From assembly GCF_902497745.1 (NCBI RefSeq), contig NZ_CABVHJ010000005.1, positions 62,001-126,000 on the forward strand: DNA of 64,000 nucleotides, in the 5' to 3' direction. Source of the DNA: Pseudomonas fluorescens (GTDB lineage Bacteria > Pseudomonadota > Gammaproteobacteria > Pseudomonadales > Pseudomonadaceae). The notes beneath the pieces are model-generated. The model did no database searches. It saw only the letters and a list, made by a program, of their open reading frames with translations, and was not told the origin of the DNA. Shown piece by piece: positions 44,568 to 53,322 of this stretch (its first letter is position 1; every line of letters starts with the position of its first letter). The translations under genes were made by a program, and so were the position numbers.

Positions 44568-45515
44568 ATGAGTCGTCAATTGCATGCTCAGACCTATGTC
44601 TGGCTGCAGGTGTTTTCCTGTGCCGCGCGGCACCTGTCGTTCACCCGTTGTGCCGAGGAACTGCACATCACCCCGGGAGCTGTTAGCCAGCAGATCCGCC
44701 AGTTGGAGGAACGCCTCGGGTTTCGCCTGTTTCATCGGCGCGCGCGCGGTGTGGAATTGAGTGCAGAAGGGCAGCGGCTGGCCATTACCGTCAATGAGGC
44801 GTATGGCAGCATCGATGCGGAATTGCGTCGACTCGATGCCGGAATGATAAGCGGGATTTTGCGCGTGCGCTCGATTCCGTCGTTCCTCAGCAAGTGGCTG
44901 ACGCCGCGCTTGCCACGCCTGCAGCAGCGCTATCCGGACATTCAGTTACGATTGGTCGCCGAGGACAGCAGCGTGCCTTTGCACGAAGGCGACTTTGATC
45001 TGGCAATCGATCTGAACGACGGCAGTTACCCGGGATTGTTATCCACAGCCTTGCTCGACGAGCAGATTTTCCCGGTGTGTGCGCCGAGCCTGTTGCGTGG
45101 GCGGCCGCCACTGCATGGCCCGGCGGATCTGGTGCATTTTCCGTTGCTGCACGACATCACCGCCTGGCGTGGCAGTTATGAATACGCGGAGTGGGAGTTC
45201 TATTTAAACGCGATCGGCTTTGAAGGCGCCGACGTACGGCGTGGACATACCTTCAACCGCAATCACCTGACCATCGAAGCGGCGATTGCCGGCATGGGTG
45301 TGGCGATTGCCCGCCGCACCTTGCTTAACGATGAGCTGGAGCGGGGGACGTTGATTGTGCCATTTGGCCTGTCGGTGCCCAATCACAAGCGCTACGTGTT
45401 GCTGTATGCGCCGGGGGCCTTGAGCCATCCGGGCGTACGGGCTGTACATGATTGGCTGGTCGAGGAGGCGGGGATATTTCGTAGCTTGCACCCGTTGAAC
45501 GACGGGCAGTTGTGA
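44568..45515 (+). CDS. LysR-family regulator (GcvA-like), divergent from sdaA
   Basis: 315 residues. The N-terminal helix-turn-helix CAARHLSFTRCAEELHITPG, then AVSQQIRQLEERLGFRLF, and the GcvA-branch effector-domain pattern (RRVRSIPSFLSKWLTPRLPR-like) are visible. Divergent placement suggests it controls sdaA and the transporter in response to serine or glycine; this is inference from position. Confidence 0.88.
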   Translation: MSRQLHAQTYVWLQVFSCAARHLSFTRCAEELHITPGAVSQQIRQLEERLGFRLFHRRARGVELSAEGQRLAITVNEAYGSIDAELRRLDAGMISGILRVRSIPSFLSKWLTPRLPRLQQRYPDIQLRLVAEDSSVPLHEGDFDLAIDLNDGSYPGLLSTALLDEQIFPVCAPSLLRGRPPLHGPADLVHFPLLHDITAWRGSYEYAEWEFYLNAIGFEGADVRRGHTFNRNHLTIEAAIAGMGVAIARRTLLNDELERGTLIVPFGLSVPNHKRYVLLYAPGALSHPGVRAVHDWLVEEAGIFRSLHPLNDGQL

Positions 45516-45715
45516 GCAAATTTTGCAGGGTTGCGAGGCGACCCAACTCCCGACCTTACCAGTGCTTTGCTCGGTTGTCCGGCTTTTTTTGCGAATGAAT
45601 ATTTATCTTTTTTCAGGGGTTGAAATGTTCGCCGGTCGGGCCGATTGTTGTAACCAGGAGGTCAGGAAATTCAACTCAAGACCTCTCACGAGCTAGCTGA
45701 AATAAGGGATGAACT

Positions 45716-46120
45716 ATGCAAATCCAAGTCAACAGCGATAACCATATTCAAAGTAGTCAACGACTGGAGGAGTGGGTACGTACAACCATTGAGAGCACGC
45801 TCGAACGTTATGAAGAAGACCTGACCCGTGTCGAAGTCCATCTGGCCGATGAGAACGGTGACAAACCAGGTCCCCATGACATGCGCTGCCAACTGGAAGC
45901 GCGGCCAAAAGGCCATCAACCGATTTCCGTGACTCATAAGGCCGATTCGCTGGAGCTAGCGATCGACGGCGCTGCCGAAAAACTCGAGCATGCACTGGAG
46001 CACCTTTTCGGCAAACTGCGAGGTAAACCCCGTGCCGCGGTGGTTCCATTTAGCAAGGCGAATGACGCTCTGCTGGAGGAAGAATTTCTTGAGAACGAAC
46101 AGGCAGCGATCAACAGTTGA
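45716..46120 (+). CDS. HPF/RaiA-family ribosome-associated protein
   Basis: 134 residues. The beta-alpha-beta fold of the family is recognisable: MQIQVNSDNHIQSSQRLEEW, VEVHLADENGD, RCQLEARPKGHQPISV and a helix AIDGAAEKLEHALEHLFGKL. It lacks the second domain of long HPF. Pseudomonads usually have another hpf copy beside rpoN, so this is an extra member whose ribosome role is assumed from the fold only. It has its own terminator. Confidence 0.88.
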   Translation: MQIQVNSDNHIQSSQRLEEWVRTTIESTLERYEEDLTRVEVHLADENGDKPGPHDMRCQLEARPKGHQPISVTHKADSLELAIDGAAEKLEHALEHLFGKLRGKPRAAVVPFSKANDALLEEEFLENEQAAINS

Positions 46121-46147
46121 TGCGCTGATTTTATAAGCCACCCAATG

Positions 46148-46178
46148 AAAACGGGCCTGCGAATGCAGGCCCGTTTTT
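46148..46178 (+). terminator. Terminator after the HPF/RaiA-like gene
   Basis: ACGGGCCTGC / GCAGGCCCGT stem with a 4-nt loop and TTTTT tail. Confidence 0.92.
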
Positions 46179-46192
46179 GTTTGTAGCAGAAA

Positions 46193-46385
46193 AGCCCCTC
46201 ACCCCAGCCCTCTCCTGGAGGGAGAGGGAGCCGACCGAGGTGTCTTGCGAGGTACATCAACCTGAGAGACCGAGTCGGTTATGGATTCAGCCCAATAATT
46301 TCAGGTCGATGTATTTCTGAAGCATCCCCCAATCAGTCCCCTCTCCCTCTGGGCGGTCCGACGTTTCGGGAGGGTTAGGGTGAGG
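46193..46385. repeat. R3 repeat, left copy beside the DUF559 gene
   Basis: CCCCTCACCCCAGCCCTCTC at 46197-46216 and, inverted, GGGAGGGTTAGGGTGAGGG at 46368-46386, with CCCTCTCC..GGAGAGGG hairpins between. The middle carries GAGTCGGTTATGGATTC and GTCGATGTA, seen again in the other R3 copies. The right arm runs into the end of the DUF559 gene. Confidence 0.85.
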
Positions 46386-46743
46386 GCATTTTTCGATTCG
46401 CCGCAATTCTTATGATCTGCTCTAGCACATCGTCCATCTGCTGCATCACCTCCAGATTAGTGAAACGCACGACTTCAATGCCTTTTTGATGGAGATAGCG
46501 TGTCCGGCGCTGGTCATGAATCAATCCCGCTGTTTCAAAATGCTGCCCACCGTCCAGCTCAATCGCCAATTTCAGCTCCGCACAGTAAAAATCCAGCACG
46601 TAAGGCGGACAGGGAAACTGCCGACGAAATTTCAGATTGGCGACTTGGCGTGAGCGGAGTTTTTGCCAGAGCAGGTGTTCGCAGTCGGTTTGATTGACGC
46701 GGAGCTGGCGGGCGAATTGGGCGATGGTGGGGCGGGTTTGCAT
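46375..46743 (-). CDS. DUF559 (Vsr/endonuclease-like) protein
   Basis: 122 residues. The core matches the DUF559 nuclease-like fold: TDCEHLLWQKLRSRQVANLK, FRRQFPCPPYVLDFYCAELK, AIELDGGQHF, RTRYLHQKGIEVVRFTNLEV. The Asp of VLDFYCAELKLAIELDG and the ExxK-like residues suit a PD-(D/E)xK endonuclease. The last residues (KMPSP and the TAA stop) lie in an R3 repeat, and another R3 copy begins 56 bp before its start, so the gene sits inside a repeat cassette. Confidence 0.82.
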   Translation of the reverse strand: MQTRPTIAQFARQLRVNQTDCEHLLWQKLRSRQVANLKFRRQFPCPPYVLDFYCAELKLAIELDGGQHFETAGLIHDQRRTRYLHQKGIEVVRFTNLEVMQQMDDVLEQIIRIAANRKMPSP

Positions 46744-46798
46744 GCTTCACGATCCTTGTGAAGTTGGTTTGAAGTTTTACTTTAGACCATGACCCGCG

Positions 46799-46983
46799 GA
46801 CCCTCACCCCAGCCCTCTCCCAGAGGGAGAGGGGGCCGACCGAGTTGTGATACGTGATACATCGACCTGAAATACCGAGTCGATTATGGATTCGGCAAAG
46901 CAGAACCAAGTCGGCATACCTCGCAAGCATCCCGCAATCAGTCCCCTCTCCCTTTGGGAGAGGGCTAGGGTGAGGGGCTTCTC
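46799..46983. repeat. R3 repeat, right copy beside the DUF559 gene
   Basis: CCCTCACCCCAGCCCTCTCC at 46801-46820 and the inverse GGGAGAGGGCTAGGGTGAGG at 46957-46976, separated by about 135 bp with GAGTCGATTATGGATTC in the middle. It has the same build as the left copy. Confidence 0.85.
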
Positions 46984-46988
46984 AATCC

Positions 46989-49322
46989 TCAGAACGCTAC
47001 AGAAGTCTGCACATAAACCGTGCGCGGTTCCCCGACATACTTGCCCTTGTTGTTGTCATCAAACGAACGCGTGAAGTACTGCGTGTTGAAAATGTTCTTT
47101 ACGCCCACCGCCACATTCAGATCCGATAACTGTGGCCCAAAGTCATACCCCGCACGACTGCTGAACAGCATGTAGCCGGGGATCTTGCCGGTGCTGCCAT
47201 CGGCGCTTTCCTTCGAAGTGTTGGCGTTATCGGCGAACTGGTCGCTCTGGAAGCTGCTGTCCAGATTCAACTTCCACGGGCCTTCGGTGTAGCCGACGCC
47301 AATCGTGCCTTTGTGTTTCGACGAGAACGGTACGCGATTACCCTTGTTCGGTCCGTCTTCGCGGATGGTCGCGTCGACATAAGCGTAAGTGGCGTAGATA
47401 TCGAAACCGGCGAGCGCCGGGCTCAAGTCATCCAGCGCGTAGTTGACGCTAGTCTCGATCCCTTGATGGCGGGTTTCGCCACGGGCGATCACCGAATCGT
47501 TGGTCTGATTACTTTCGTACTGGTTATCGAAGTTGATCAGGAATGCGCCGATCTCTGCACGCAACGCACCGTTGTCATAGCGCGTGCCGAGTTCCCAGGT
47601 GCGCGCCTTTTCCGGTTTCACTTCGCCGCTGGTTACGCGGTTGGGCATCTGGCTGTATTGCACGCTGCCGAACGAGCCTTCGGTGTTGGCGTAGAGGTTC
47701 CAGCTGTCAGTCAGGTGATAAAGCACGTTCAACGCCGGCAGTGCGGTGTTGTAGTCGCCTTTGTATTTGACGTTGGTCAGGTTGTTGGTCTGCTGCGATT
47801 CGATCATCTCGTAGCGCACGCCCGGGGTGATCGTCCATTTACCGATGTCGATGCGGTCGTCGACGAAGAACGCATTGGCCTCGGTGCCGCCACGGGTGTC
47901 GCGGTCATTGCGGCTGCTGGTGGTCGGGTATTCGTTGCTGCTGATCGGCGTGCGATAGCGCAGTTCGTGACCAGCCTCGTTGATGTAGCGGTAGCCGACG
48001 CCGACTTCATGGCTGGTCGGGCCGAGGTCGAAGCCTTGAGCGAAACGGGTTTCCAGACCGCGCACCCAATACTCGCGCGGCGACAGCGAAAGGAACGTGC
48101 CCTGATCGAGATAACCGCTGCGCAGGGTCTTGGTGAAGAAGGTGTTGGCGGTGAATTCGCGGCGATCTTCCTGATAGCGATAGCCGAAATTGAACATCGT
48201 GCGCCGGCCCCAGAACTGGTCTTTCGGGCGGGTCGATTGATAAGGATCGGCGTCGTAATCCGCGACGTTCAAACCGCCGGGCATGTCGGCTTTGCCTTCG
48301 TAATACTGGGCCATGGCGTTGAAGCTGTTGGCTTCGTCGAGCTGGTATTTGCCCTTGAGGATCAGGTCGTCGATCTCGGTGTCGCTGTGCTCACGCCAGT
48401 CGCCGCCGCGCGTCCCGGAGTAGAGCAACGCGCCGCCCAGACCATTTTCGTTCGTGCCGCCGGCCAGCAGGTTGGCGCTGGTCTTGAAGCCGTCGTGGCT
48501 CGACGATGGGCTGGTTTCAGTCTGGAAGCCGCCCTTGACCGTTGGCTCGTCGGGGATCGCCCGGGTCACGAAGTTGACCACGCCACCGACGTTCTGCGGG
48601 CCATACCGCACTGCGCCACCGCCACGCACCACGTCCACGGCATCCATGTTGCCCATGCTGATCGGCGCGAACGATAACTGCGGCTGGCCATAGGGCGCGA
48701 ACGGCACCGGAATGCCGTCCATCAACACGGTCGAGCGCGCGGCCAGTCGCGGGTTCAAGCCACGGATTCCGAAATTCAACGCCATGTCGTGGCTACCGGT
48801 GCCGTTGTTTTCCGGAGCGTTGACGCCGGGGATGCGATTGAGTACATCCCGCGCCTGAGTGGCGCCCTGGCGTTCGAACTCTTCGCGACGGATCACATCA
48901 CGGGCACCTGGATGTTCGAAGACATTGATTTGCGCAGCATCGCCGAGCCAGTCGCCGACGACTGTCGAGGTATCCAGTTCCAGCGCGGCATCCGCCACCG
49001 GTTGCAGGCTGAACGCATTGTTGCCCTCGGCGCGCGCTTGCAGACCGGAGCCTTCAAGAAGCGCATTCAAACCTTGCTCGGGCGTGTAGCTGCCTTCCAG
49101 GCCACGGCTTTGCACGCCGCTGGTGAGTTGCGAACCAAACGAAATCAGCACGCCTGCTTCACGACCAAACTGGTTGAGGGCGTTCTCCAGCGACGACGGC
49201 GCGATGTGATAAGCCTTGGCATCAGCGGCCAGCGCGGCGGGCAGGGCACTGAAACTCAGGCTGGCGCCGAGGACAAGATTGCGCAGGGTACGAGCCAGTG
49301 GCGTGAGGCGGGTGGAGTGCAT
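46989..49322 (-). CDS. fecA: TonB-dependent ferric citrate receptor
   Basis: 777 residues from ATG 49322 (MHSTRLTPLARTLRNLVLGA), with AGGATC upstream; the 17-residue longer start lacks support. Signal peptide, then the STN signalling domain (YHIAPSSLENALNQFGREAG), plug and barrel. The stretch VPFAPYGQPQLSFAPISMGN and GAVRYGPQNVGGVVNFVTRA is nearly the E. coli FecA sequence as I remember it, and GSDWREHS-like and ADMPGGLN also match. It ends in Phe. It imports ferric dicitrate and signals through FecR to FecI, encoded upstream on the same strand. Confidence 0.93.
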   Translation of the reverse strand: MHSTRLTPLARTLRNLVLGASLSFSALPAALAADAKAYHIAPSSLENALNQFGREAGVLISFGSQLTSGVQSRGLEGSYTPEQGLNALLEGSGLQARAEGNNAFSLQPVADAALELDTSTVVGDWLGDAAQINVFEHPGARDVIRREEFERQGATQARDVLNRIPGVNAPENNGTGSHDMALNFGIRGLNPRLAARSTVLMDGIPVPFAPYGQPQLSFAPISMGNMDAVDVVRGGGAVRYGPQNVGGVVNFVTRAIPDEPTVKGGFQTETSPSSSHDGFKTSANLLAGGTNENGLGGALLYSGTRGGDWREHSDTEIDDLILKGKYQLDEANSFNAMAQYYEGKADMPGGLNVADYDADPYQSTRPKDQFWGRRTMFNFGYRYQEDRREFTANTFFTKTLRSGYLDQGTFLSLSPREYWVRGLETRFAQGFDLGPTSHEVGVGYRYINEAGHELRYRTPISSNEYPTTSSRNDRDTRGGTEANAFFVDDRIDIGKWTITPGVRYEMIESQQTNNLTNVKYKGDYNTALPALNVLYHLTDSWNLYANTEGSFGSVQYSQMPNRVTSGEVKPEKARTWELGTRYDNGALRAEIGAFLINFDNQYESNQTNDSVIARGETRHQGIETSVNYALDDLSPALAGFDIYATYAYVDATIREDGPNKGNRVPFSSKHKGTIGVGYTEGPWKLNLDSSFQSDQFADNANTSKESADGSTGKIPGYMLFSSRAGYDFGPQLSDLNVAVGVKNIFNTQYFTRSFDDNNKGKYVGEPRTVYVQTSVAF

Positions 49323-49407
49323 GTCGGATGATCCTGAGAAGGTTGAATCAAGGGGGCTTTCCTTCTCTGTCACGCCAGATCTGAAAAACGGCTCATTTAT
49401 TTTTCAA

Positions 49408-49493
49408 AATCAAAAGATCGCAGCCTTCGGCAGCTCCTACATTTGGAATGCATATCTTCTGTAGGAGCTGCCGAAGGCTGCGATCTTCTGATC
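49408..49493. repeat. R2 inverted repeat pair between fecA and fecR
   Basis: ATCAAAAGATCGCAGCCTTC (49409-49428) and its inverse GTAGGAGCTGCCGAAGGCTG (49461-49480), nearly perfect. It separates fecR from fecA. Confidence 0.88.
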
Positions 49494-49500
49494 TTGCTCC

Positions 49501-50433
49501 TTAAACCCGCGCTTCGACGCTCACCCAGTAACGGGTAAAGCGCTTCACCTTCACCGGCAAACTGATTTCCAGCAGATCGAGAATCCGCTCGCTGTCGTCC
49601 AGCGGGTAAGTCCCGGAGATCAGCAGGTCGGCGACGTTCTTGGCGCAATTGAGTTGGCCGCGACGATAGCGGCCGAGTTCATCGAGGAAGTCGCTCAGGC
49701 ACATATGCGCGGCCACCAGCATGCCGTCAGCCCAAGCGCCGCTGTTGGCATCCAGCGGTTTGGCTTCGCTGACGGAGGTCGAGGTGAAACTCAGTTGCCG
49801 TGCACGCGGCAGCAGCATCGGCGCGCGTCCATTGCTGCTCAGTTCGACGCGGCCTTCAAACAGCGCAACCTGCGTGCGATCGGCAAATTGGCGCACATTG
49901 AGACGTGCGCTGTGAGTTTTCAGAGTGCCTTGGGCCGTGCGCACTTCGAAAGATTGCGCGGCAGTCAGGAGGATTTCGCCTTCGAGCAAACGGATCAGAC
50001 GCGCCGAGACATCCACATCGGCGGCACTGGCTGTGTTGAGCTGCAACTGATCGCCGGCACCAAGCGCGACCTTGCGCCGTTGCCCGATCGGGCTGCGGTA
50101 GTCGGCAAGCAGCGACGGTAGCGGATTGTGCTCGCGCATGCCCCAAGTGACAGCCGAGCCGGCGCCGAGAATCAGCAGCAGCTTGAGTGCCTGACGACGA
50201 CTGCCGGACTTCGGTCCGTTCAACGCCGCGTGTACCAGCGGCGAAGACACACCGCGCAAGCGCTGGTTGACCCGCTGAATATGCTCCCACGCCCGCCGGT
50301 GCTCGCTGTGCGCGTCCAGCCACTGTTGCATTGCCAATTGCTGGCGTGGCGACAGTGCGCCCTGCTGCATTTCCATCAGCCAGTGCACCGCCTGCTCGGC
50401 AACCTGGGAGGAAAAATCCGGCGCTCGGTTCAT
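49501..50433 (-). CDS. fecR: FecR-type anti-sigma/sigma regulator
   Basis: 310 residues. The N-terminal cytoplasmic part has AVHWLMEMQQGALSPRQQLA and AWEHIQRVNQRL; a single hydrophobic segment follows (ALKLLLILGAGSAVTWGM, near residue 90), then the periplasmic FecR domain with DYRSPIGQRRKVALGAGDQL. It passes the signal from loaded FecA to the sigma factor. Its start overlaps the end of fecI by 4 bp (ATGA). Confidence 0.92.
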   Translation of the reverse strand: MNRAPDFSSQVAEQAVHWLMEMQQGALSPRQQLAMQQWLDAHSEHRRAWEHIQRVNQRLRGVSSPLVHAALNGPKSGSRRQALKLLLILGAGSAVTWGMREHNPLPSLLADYRSPIGQRRKVALGAGDQLQLNTASAADVDVSARLIRLLEGEILLTAAQSFEVRTAQGTLKTHSARLNVRQFADRTQVALFEGRVELSSNGRAPMLLPRARQLSFTSTSVSEAKPLDANSGAWADGMLVAAHMCLSDFLDELGRYRRGQLNCAKNVADLLISGTYPLDDSERILDLLEISLPVKVKRFTRYWVSVEARV

Positions 50434-50918
50434 AGGGCGAAGTAGCAGCGCATCGCTGCTTTGTTCAAATGCCGTTTAACCGTGGCCACGGAAATGCCCA
50501 GTTCGGCGGCAATCTGTGGATAAGTCAGGCCATCGACCTGCGCCAGCAAAAAGGCGCGTTTGACCTGACGCGGCAAACCGTCGAGCAACTCGTCCAGCTC
50601 CATCAGGGTTTGCAGGATGATCGCTTTGTCTTCTTCCGACGGCGCGACCATTTCCGGTATCTGCGCGAGGGTGTCGAGATAGGCGCGCTCCAGATCCTGA
50701 CGGCGGTAGTGATTGAACAGAACGCGCTTGGCGAGTGTGGTGAGGAAGGCACGCGGTTCGATGATTACCGATGGCTCGCGGGCGGTGAGCACTTTGATGA
50801 ACGTGTCCTGCGCCAGATCCGCCGCGTTGTCCGGGCAGCCGAGCTTGCGCCGCAGCCAGCTGGTCAGCCAGCTGTGGTGGGCCTGATAGAGCGATTCGAC
50901 GGGATGGGCGGACGACAA
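50430..50918 (-). CDS. fecI: FecI-type ECF sigma factor
   Basis: 162 residues if translation starts at TTG 50918, which has GGAG 6 bp upstream and gives the usual FecI start SSAHPVESLYQAHHSWL; a longer frame from 51011 (193 aa) has no ribosome site. Region 2 (DLAQDTFIKVL, FLTTLAKRVLFNHYRRQ) and region 4 (GLTYPQIAAELGISVATVKR) are complete. It directs RNA polymerase to the fecA promoter. A Fur-like box lies upstream. Confidence 0.9.
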   Translation of the reverse strand: MSSAHPVESLYQAHHSWLTSWLRRKLGCPDNAADLAQDTFIKVLTAREPSVIIEPRAFLTTLAKRVLFNHYRRQDLERAYLDTLAQIPEMVAPSEEDKAIILQTLMELDELLDGLPRQVKRAFLLAQVDGLTYPQIAAELGISVATVKRHLNKAAMRCYFAL

Positions 50919-51029
50919 CGGTGGACTCCGGGCGCTTTCTTGACGCGGTAGAGAGTACGTTAGAGAACAAGAACTGTTCGCATTGTAGTGGTCGAGATAC
51001 GTCACCGGCAATCAGATGCTTTTGCGTAT

Positions 51030-51048
51030 GAGAATATTTATCATTAAT
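51030..51048. promoter_or_regulatory. Putative Fur box between fecI and the DUF3649 operon
   Basis: GAGAATATTTATCATTAAT agrees with the 19-bp consensus GATAATGATAATCATTATC at 13 positions. It sits between two divergent iron operons, so one Fur site could repress both under iron sufficiency. Confidence 0.7.
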
Positions 51049-51106
51049 ATTGCTCGTCTGTAGGTTCGGCTGATCGGCCGGACGTTTTTCGTTTCAGGGT
51101 CGAAAC

Positions 51107-51412
51107 ATGAAAGGCAAACTCGCCACACTTCCCATGTCCTATCGTCTGGCCGTCACTTCTCGGGTGCTGGCGGCGGTGTTCGGCGGCTATCTCGTCGCGG
51201 CGCTGGCCAGTGTCACCCTGACGCTGTGGCTGCCGTTGAGCCGCGCCGAAGCGGTGGTGACCGGCATGACCATTTCCTTTCTGGTCTACCTGGTGGCGGT
51301 GCTCTGGTGTTTTGCCTGCCGCACGGCGTGGTCGGCCTGGGTTGGCTTGCTGGTGCCGAGCGTGATTCTGGCGACCATCTCCGGTGCGGCGCGTGGGCTG
51401 GGGCTGGCATGA
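51107..51412 (+). CDS. DUF3649 family small membrane protein
   Basis: 101 residues with three hydrophobic helices (VLAAVFGGYLVAALASVTLT; MTISFLVYLVAVLWCFACRT; WVGLLVPSVILATISGAARG). Its family is found with PepSY membrane proteins of iron uptake. First gene of a tight operon; ATGA overlap with the next gene. Confidence 0.82.
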   Translation: MKGKLATLPMSYRLAVTSRVLAAVFGGYLVAALASVTLTLWLPLSRAEAVVTGMTISFLVYLVAVLWCFACRTAWSAWVGLLVPSVILATISGAARGLGLA

Positions 51413-52995
51413 AAGAGGGCTTTCGTCAGGCGATGGCCTGGCTGCACACCTGGACCGGACTGCTGTTCGGCTGGTTGCTGTTCGCGATTTTTCTGACCGG
51501 CACGCTGGCCTATTTCAAAGATGAAATCAGCCACTGGATGCAGCCGGAAATCCCTGCTCGATCGGTGAGTGCCGAGACCAGCCTGACGCTGGCCCAGGAT
51601 TATCTGCAACAACACGCGGCGGGCGCTTCGCGCTGGCTGATCGATCTGCCCGATGCCCGTGATCCCGGCATGACCGTGCGTTGGCAGCCTGCGCCGGCGA
51701 AGCCAGGCGAGCGCGGGCGTTTCGAAGCGAAAACCCTCGATGCGCAAACCGGTGCTGAAGTGCAGGGGCGCGAAAGCATGGGCGGTGAATTTTTCTACCG
51801 TTTCCACTTCCAGCTGCAAATGCCTTATCCGTGGGGCCGTTGGCTGGCGACCATTGCGGCCATGGTGATGTTCGTTGCGCTGATCACCGGGATCATCACC
51901 CACAAGAAAATCTTCAAGGACTTCTTCACCTTCCGCCCGCGCAAGGGCCAGCGCTCCTGGCTCGATGGGCATAACGCGGTGGGCGTGCTGGTGTTGCCGT
52001 TTCACTTGATGATCACCTACAGCAGCCTGGTGATTTTCATGTCGATGGTCATGCCAGCGAGCATCGTCGCGTCTTACGGCAGTGACGTGCGCAAGTTCTA
52101 TGACGAGGTTTTCCCGGCGTCGAAAACCCCGGAACGCGCTGATATCGCTGCGCCGCTGGCGGCGATGGCGCCGCTGTTGAGCAAGGCCAGCGAGCAATGG
52201 TCGGGCGGCCACACCGCGCGTCTGTCCGTGAGCAATCCGGGGGATGCCAACGCCACGGTGGTGCTGGCCCGTGCCGGCGACAGTGTCGTGCATGATTTCG
52301 GTAGGGCCGTGACCTTCAATGGTGTGACCGGAGTAATGCTCGGCAGCACACCGGAGCAGCCGGTAGCAATGGCGGTAGGTGGCGCGTTCTATGGTTTGCA
52401 CATGGGCAACTTTGCTGGCCCGGTGTTGCGCTGGCTGTACTTCATCTGCGGGCTGGCGGGTACGGCAATGATCGGCACCGGGCTGGTGATCTGGCTCGGT
52501 AAGCGTCAGCTCAAACATGCCAAGAGCGGTGTGATGCCGTTCGAATTGCGGCTGGTGGAAGTGCTGAATATCGCCAGCATGGCCGGGCTGGTGTCGGCGG
52601 TCGCGGTGTTCTTTCTGGCCAATCGTCTATTGCCGGTGAGCCTCGCCGGGCGCGCAGATTGGGAAGTGAACGCGTTCTTCCTGGCCTGGGGATTGAGTGT
52701 GCTGCACGCGATGTTACGGCCGGGGCGCAAGGCCTGGGTTGAACAGCTTGTGCTCGGCGCGGCGCTGTATGTCGCGGTGCCGCTGATCAATGCGCTGACC
52801 ACTCCCTGGAATCTGGGCGTCACGCTCAAGCACGGCGATTGGGCATTGGCCGGATTTGATCTGACTTGCCTGGCAACTGGTCTGTTTCTGGCTTGGGCCG
52901 CGTGGAAAATGCAGCGCGCCGACAGCATGGTCGGCGTGAAAAAAGCACCACGCGAAAAGGCTCGGCCGATCACCCTTGAGCAAGGGGCGAACTGA
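51409..52995 (+). CDS. PepSY-associated transmembrane protein (PiuB-like, iron-regulated)
   Basis: 528 residues from ATG 51409, overlapping the upstream stop by 4 bp. The signature start AMAWLHTWTGLLFGWLLFAI and FLTGTLAYFKDEISHWMQPE belong to the PepSY_TM family, with four helices around a periplasmic domain and conserved His residues. Members of this type are thought to reduce or release iron from siderophores in the periplasm. The Fur box, sigma/FecR pair and receptor around it support an iron-acquisition role. Confidence 0.88.
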   Translation: MKEGFRQAMAWLHTWTGLLFGWLLFAIFLTGTLAYFKDEISHWMQPEIPARSVSAETSLTLAQDYLQQHAAGASRWLIDLPDARDPGMTVRWQPAPAKPGERGRFEAKTLDAQTGAEVQGRESMGGEFFYRFHFQLQMPYPWGRWLATIAAMVMFVALITGIITHKKIFKDFFTFRPRKGQRSWLDGHNAVGVLVLPFHLMITYSSLVIFMSMVMPASIVASYGSDVRKFYDEVFPASKTPERADIAAPLAAMAPLLSKASEQWSGGHTARLSVSNPGDANATVVLARAGDSVVHDFGRAVTFNGVTGVMLGSTPEQPVAMAVGGAFYGLHMGNFAGPVLRWLYFICGLAGTAMIGTGLVIWLGKRQLKHAKSGVMPFELRLVEVLNIASMAGLVSAVAVFFLANRLLPVSLAGRADWEVNAFFLAWGLSVLHAMLRPGRKAWVEQLVLGAALYVAVPLINALTTPWNLGVTLKHGDWALAGFDLTCLATGLFLAWAAWKMQRADSMVGVKKAPREKARPITLEQGAN

Positions 52996-53321
52996 TGCTG
53001 TTGGCACTGTTGCTCACCTACGCAGGATTCACGGCGTTGTGCCTGTCGATGCCTCGGCACCACGATGAATTGCTCGGCGAAAAACTTTCAACCTCGCGTC
53101 GACAGGGACTGAAAATCGGTGGCTCGCTCTTGCTGTGCCTGTCGCTGTGGGCTGCCGTTTCGGCGAACGGCTGGAGCTTCGGCCTGGTCGACTGGTTCGC
53201 CGTGCTGATGCTCAGCGCCCTGGCTTTGGTATTGCTGCTGCCGTATCGCCCGCGTCTGGCATTGGCACTGGCTGGCGTCAGTCTATTGGCCAGCCCGGTC
53301 GCCGCATGGGCGCAGTGCTGA
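52995..53321 (+). CDS. DUF3325 family small membrane protein
   Basis: 108 residues, three to four hydrophobic helices (LLALLLTYAGFTALCLSM...GGSLLLCLSLWAAVSANGWS...LALVLLLPYRPRLALALAGV). It begins on the last base of the PepSY gene stop. It is a regular third partner of DUF3649 and PepSY_TM in iron operons; function unknown. Confidence 0.82.
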   Translation: MLLALLLTYAGFTALCLSMPRHHDELLGEKLSTSRRQGLKIGGSLLLCLSLWAAVSANGWSFGLVDWFAVLMLSALALVLLLPYRPRLALALAGVSLLASPVAAWAQC

Positions 53322-53322
53322 A

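Noticed and set aside
47313..48677. Long plus-strand frame opposite fecA
   Set aside because: Antisense shadow of the receptor gene; no ribosome site or recognised domain.
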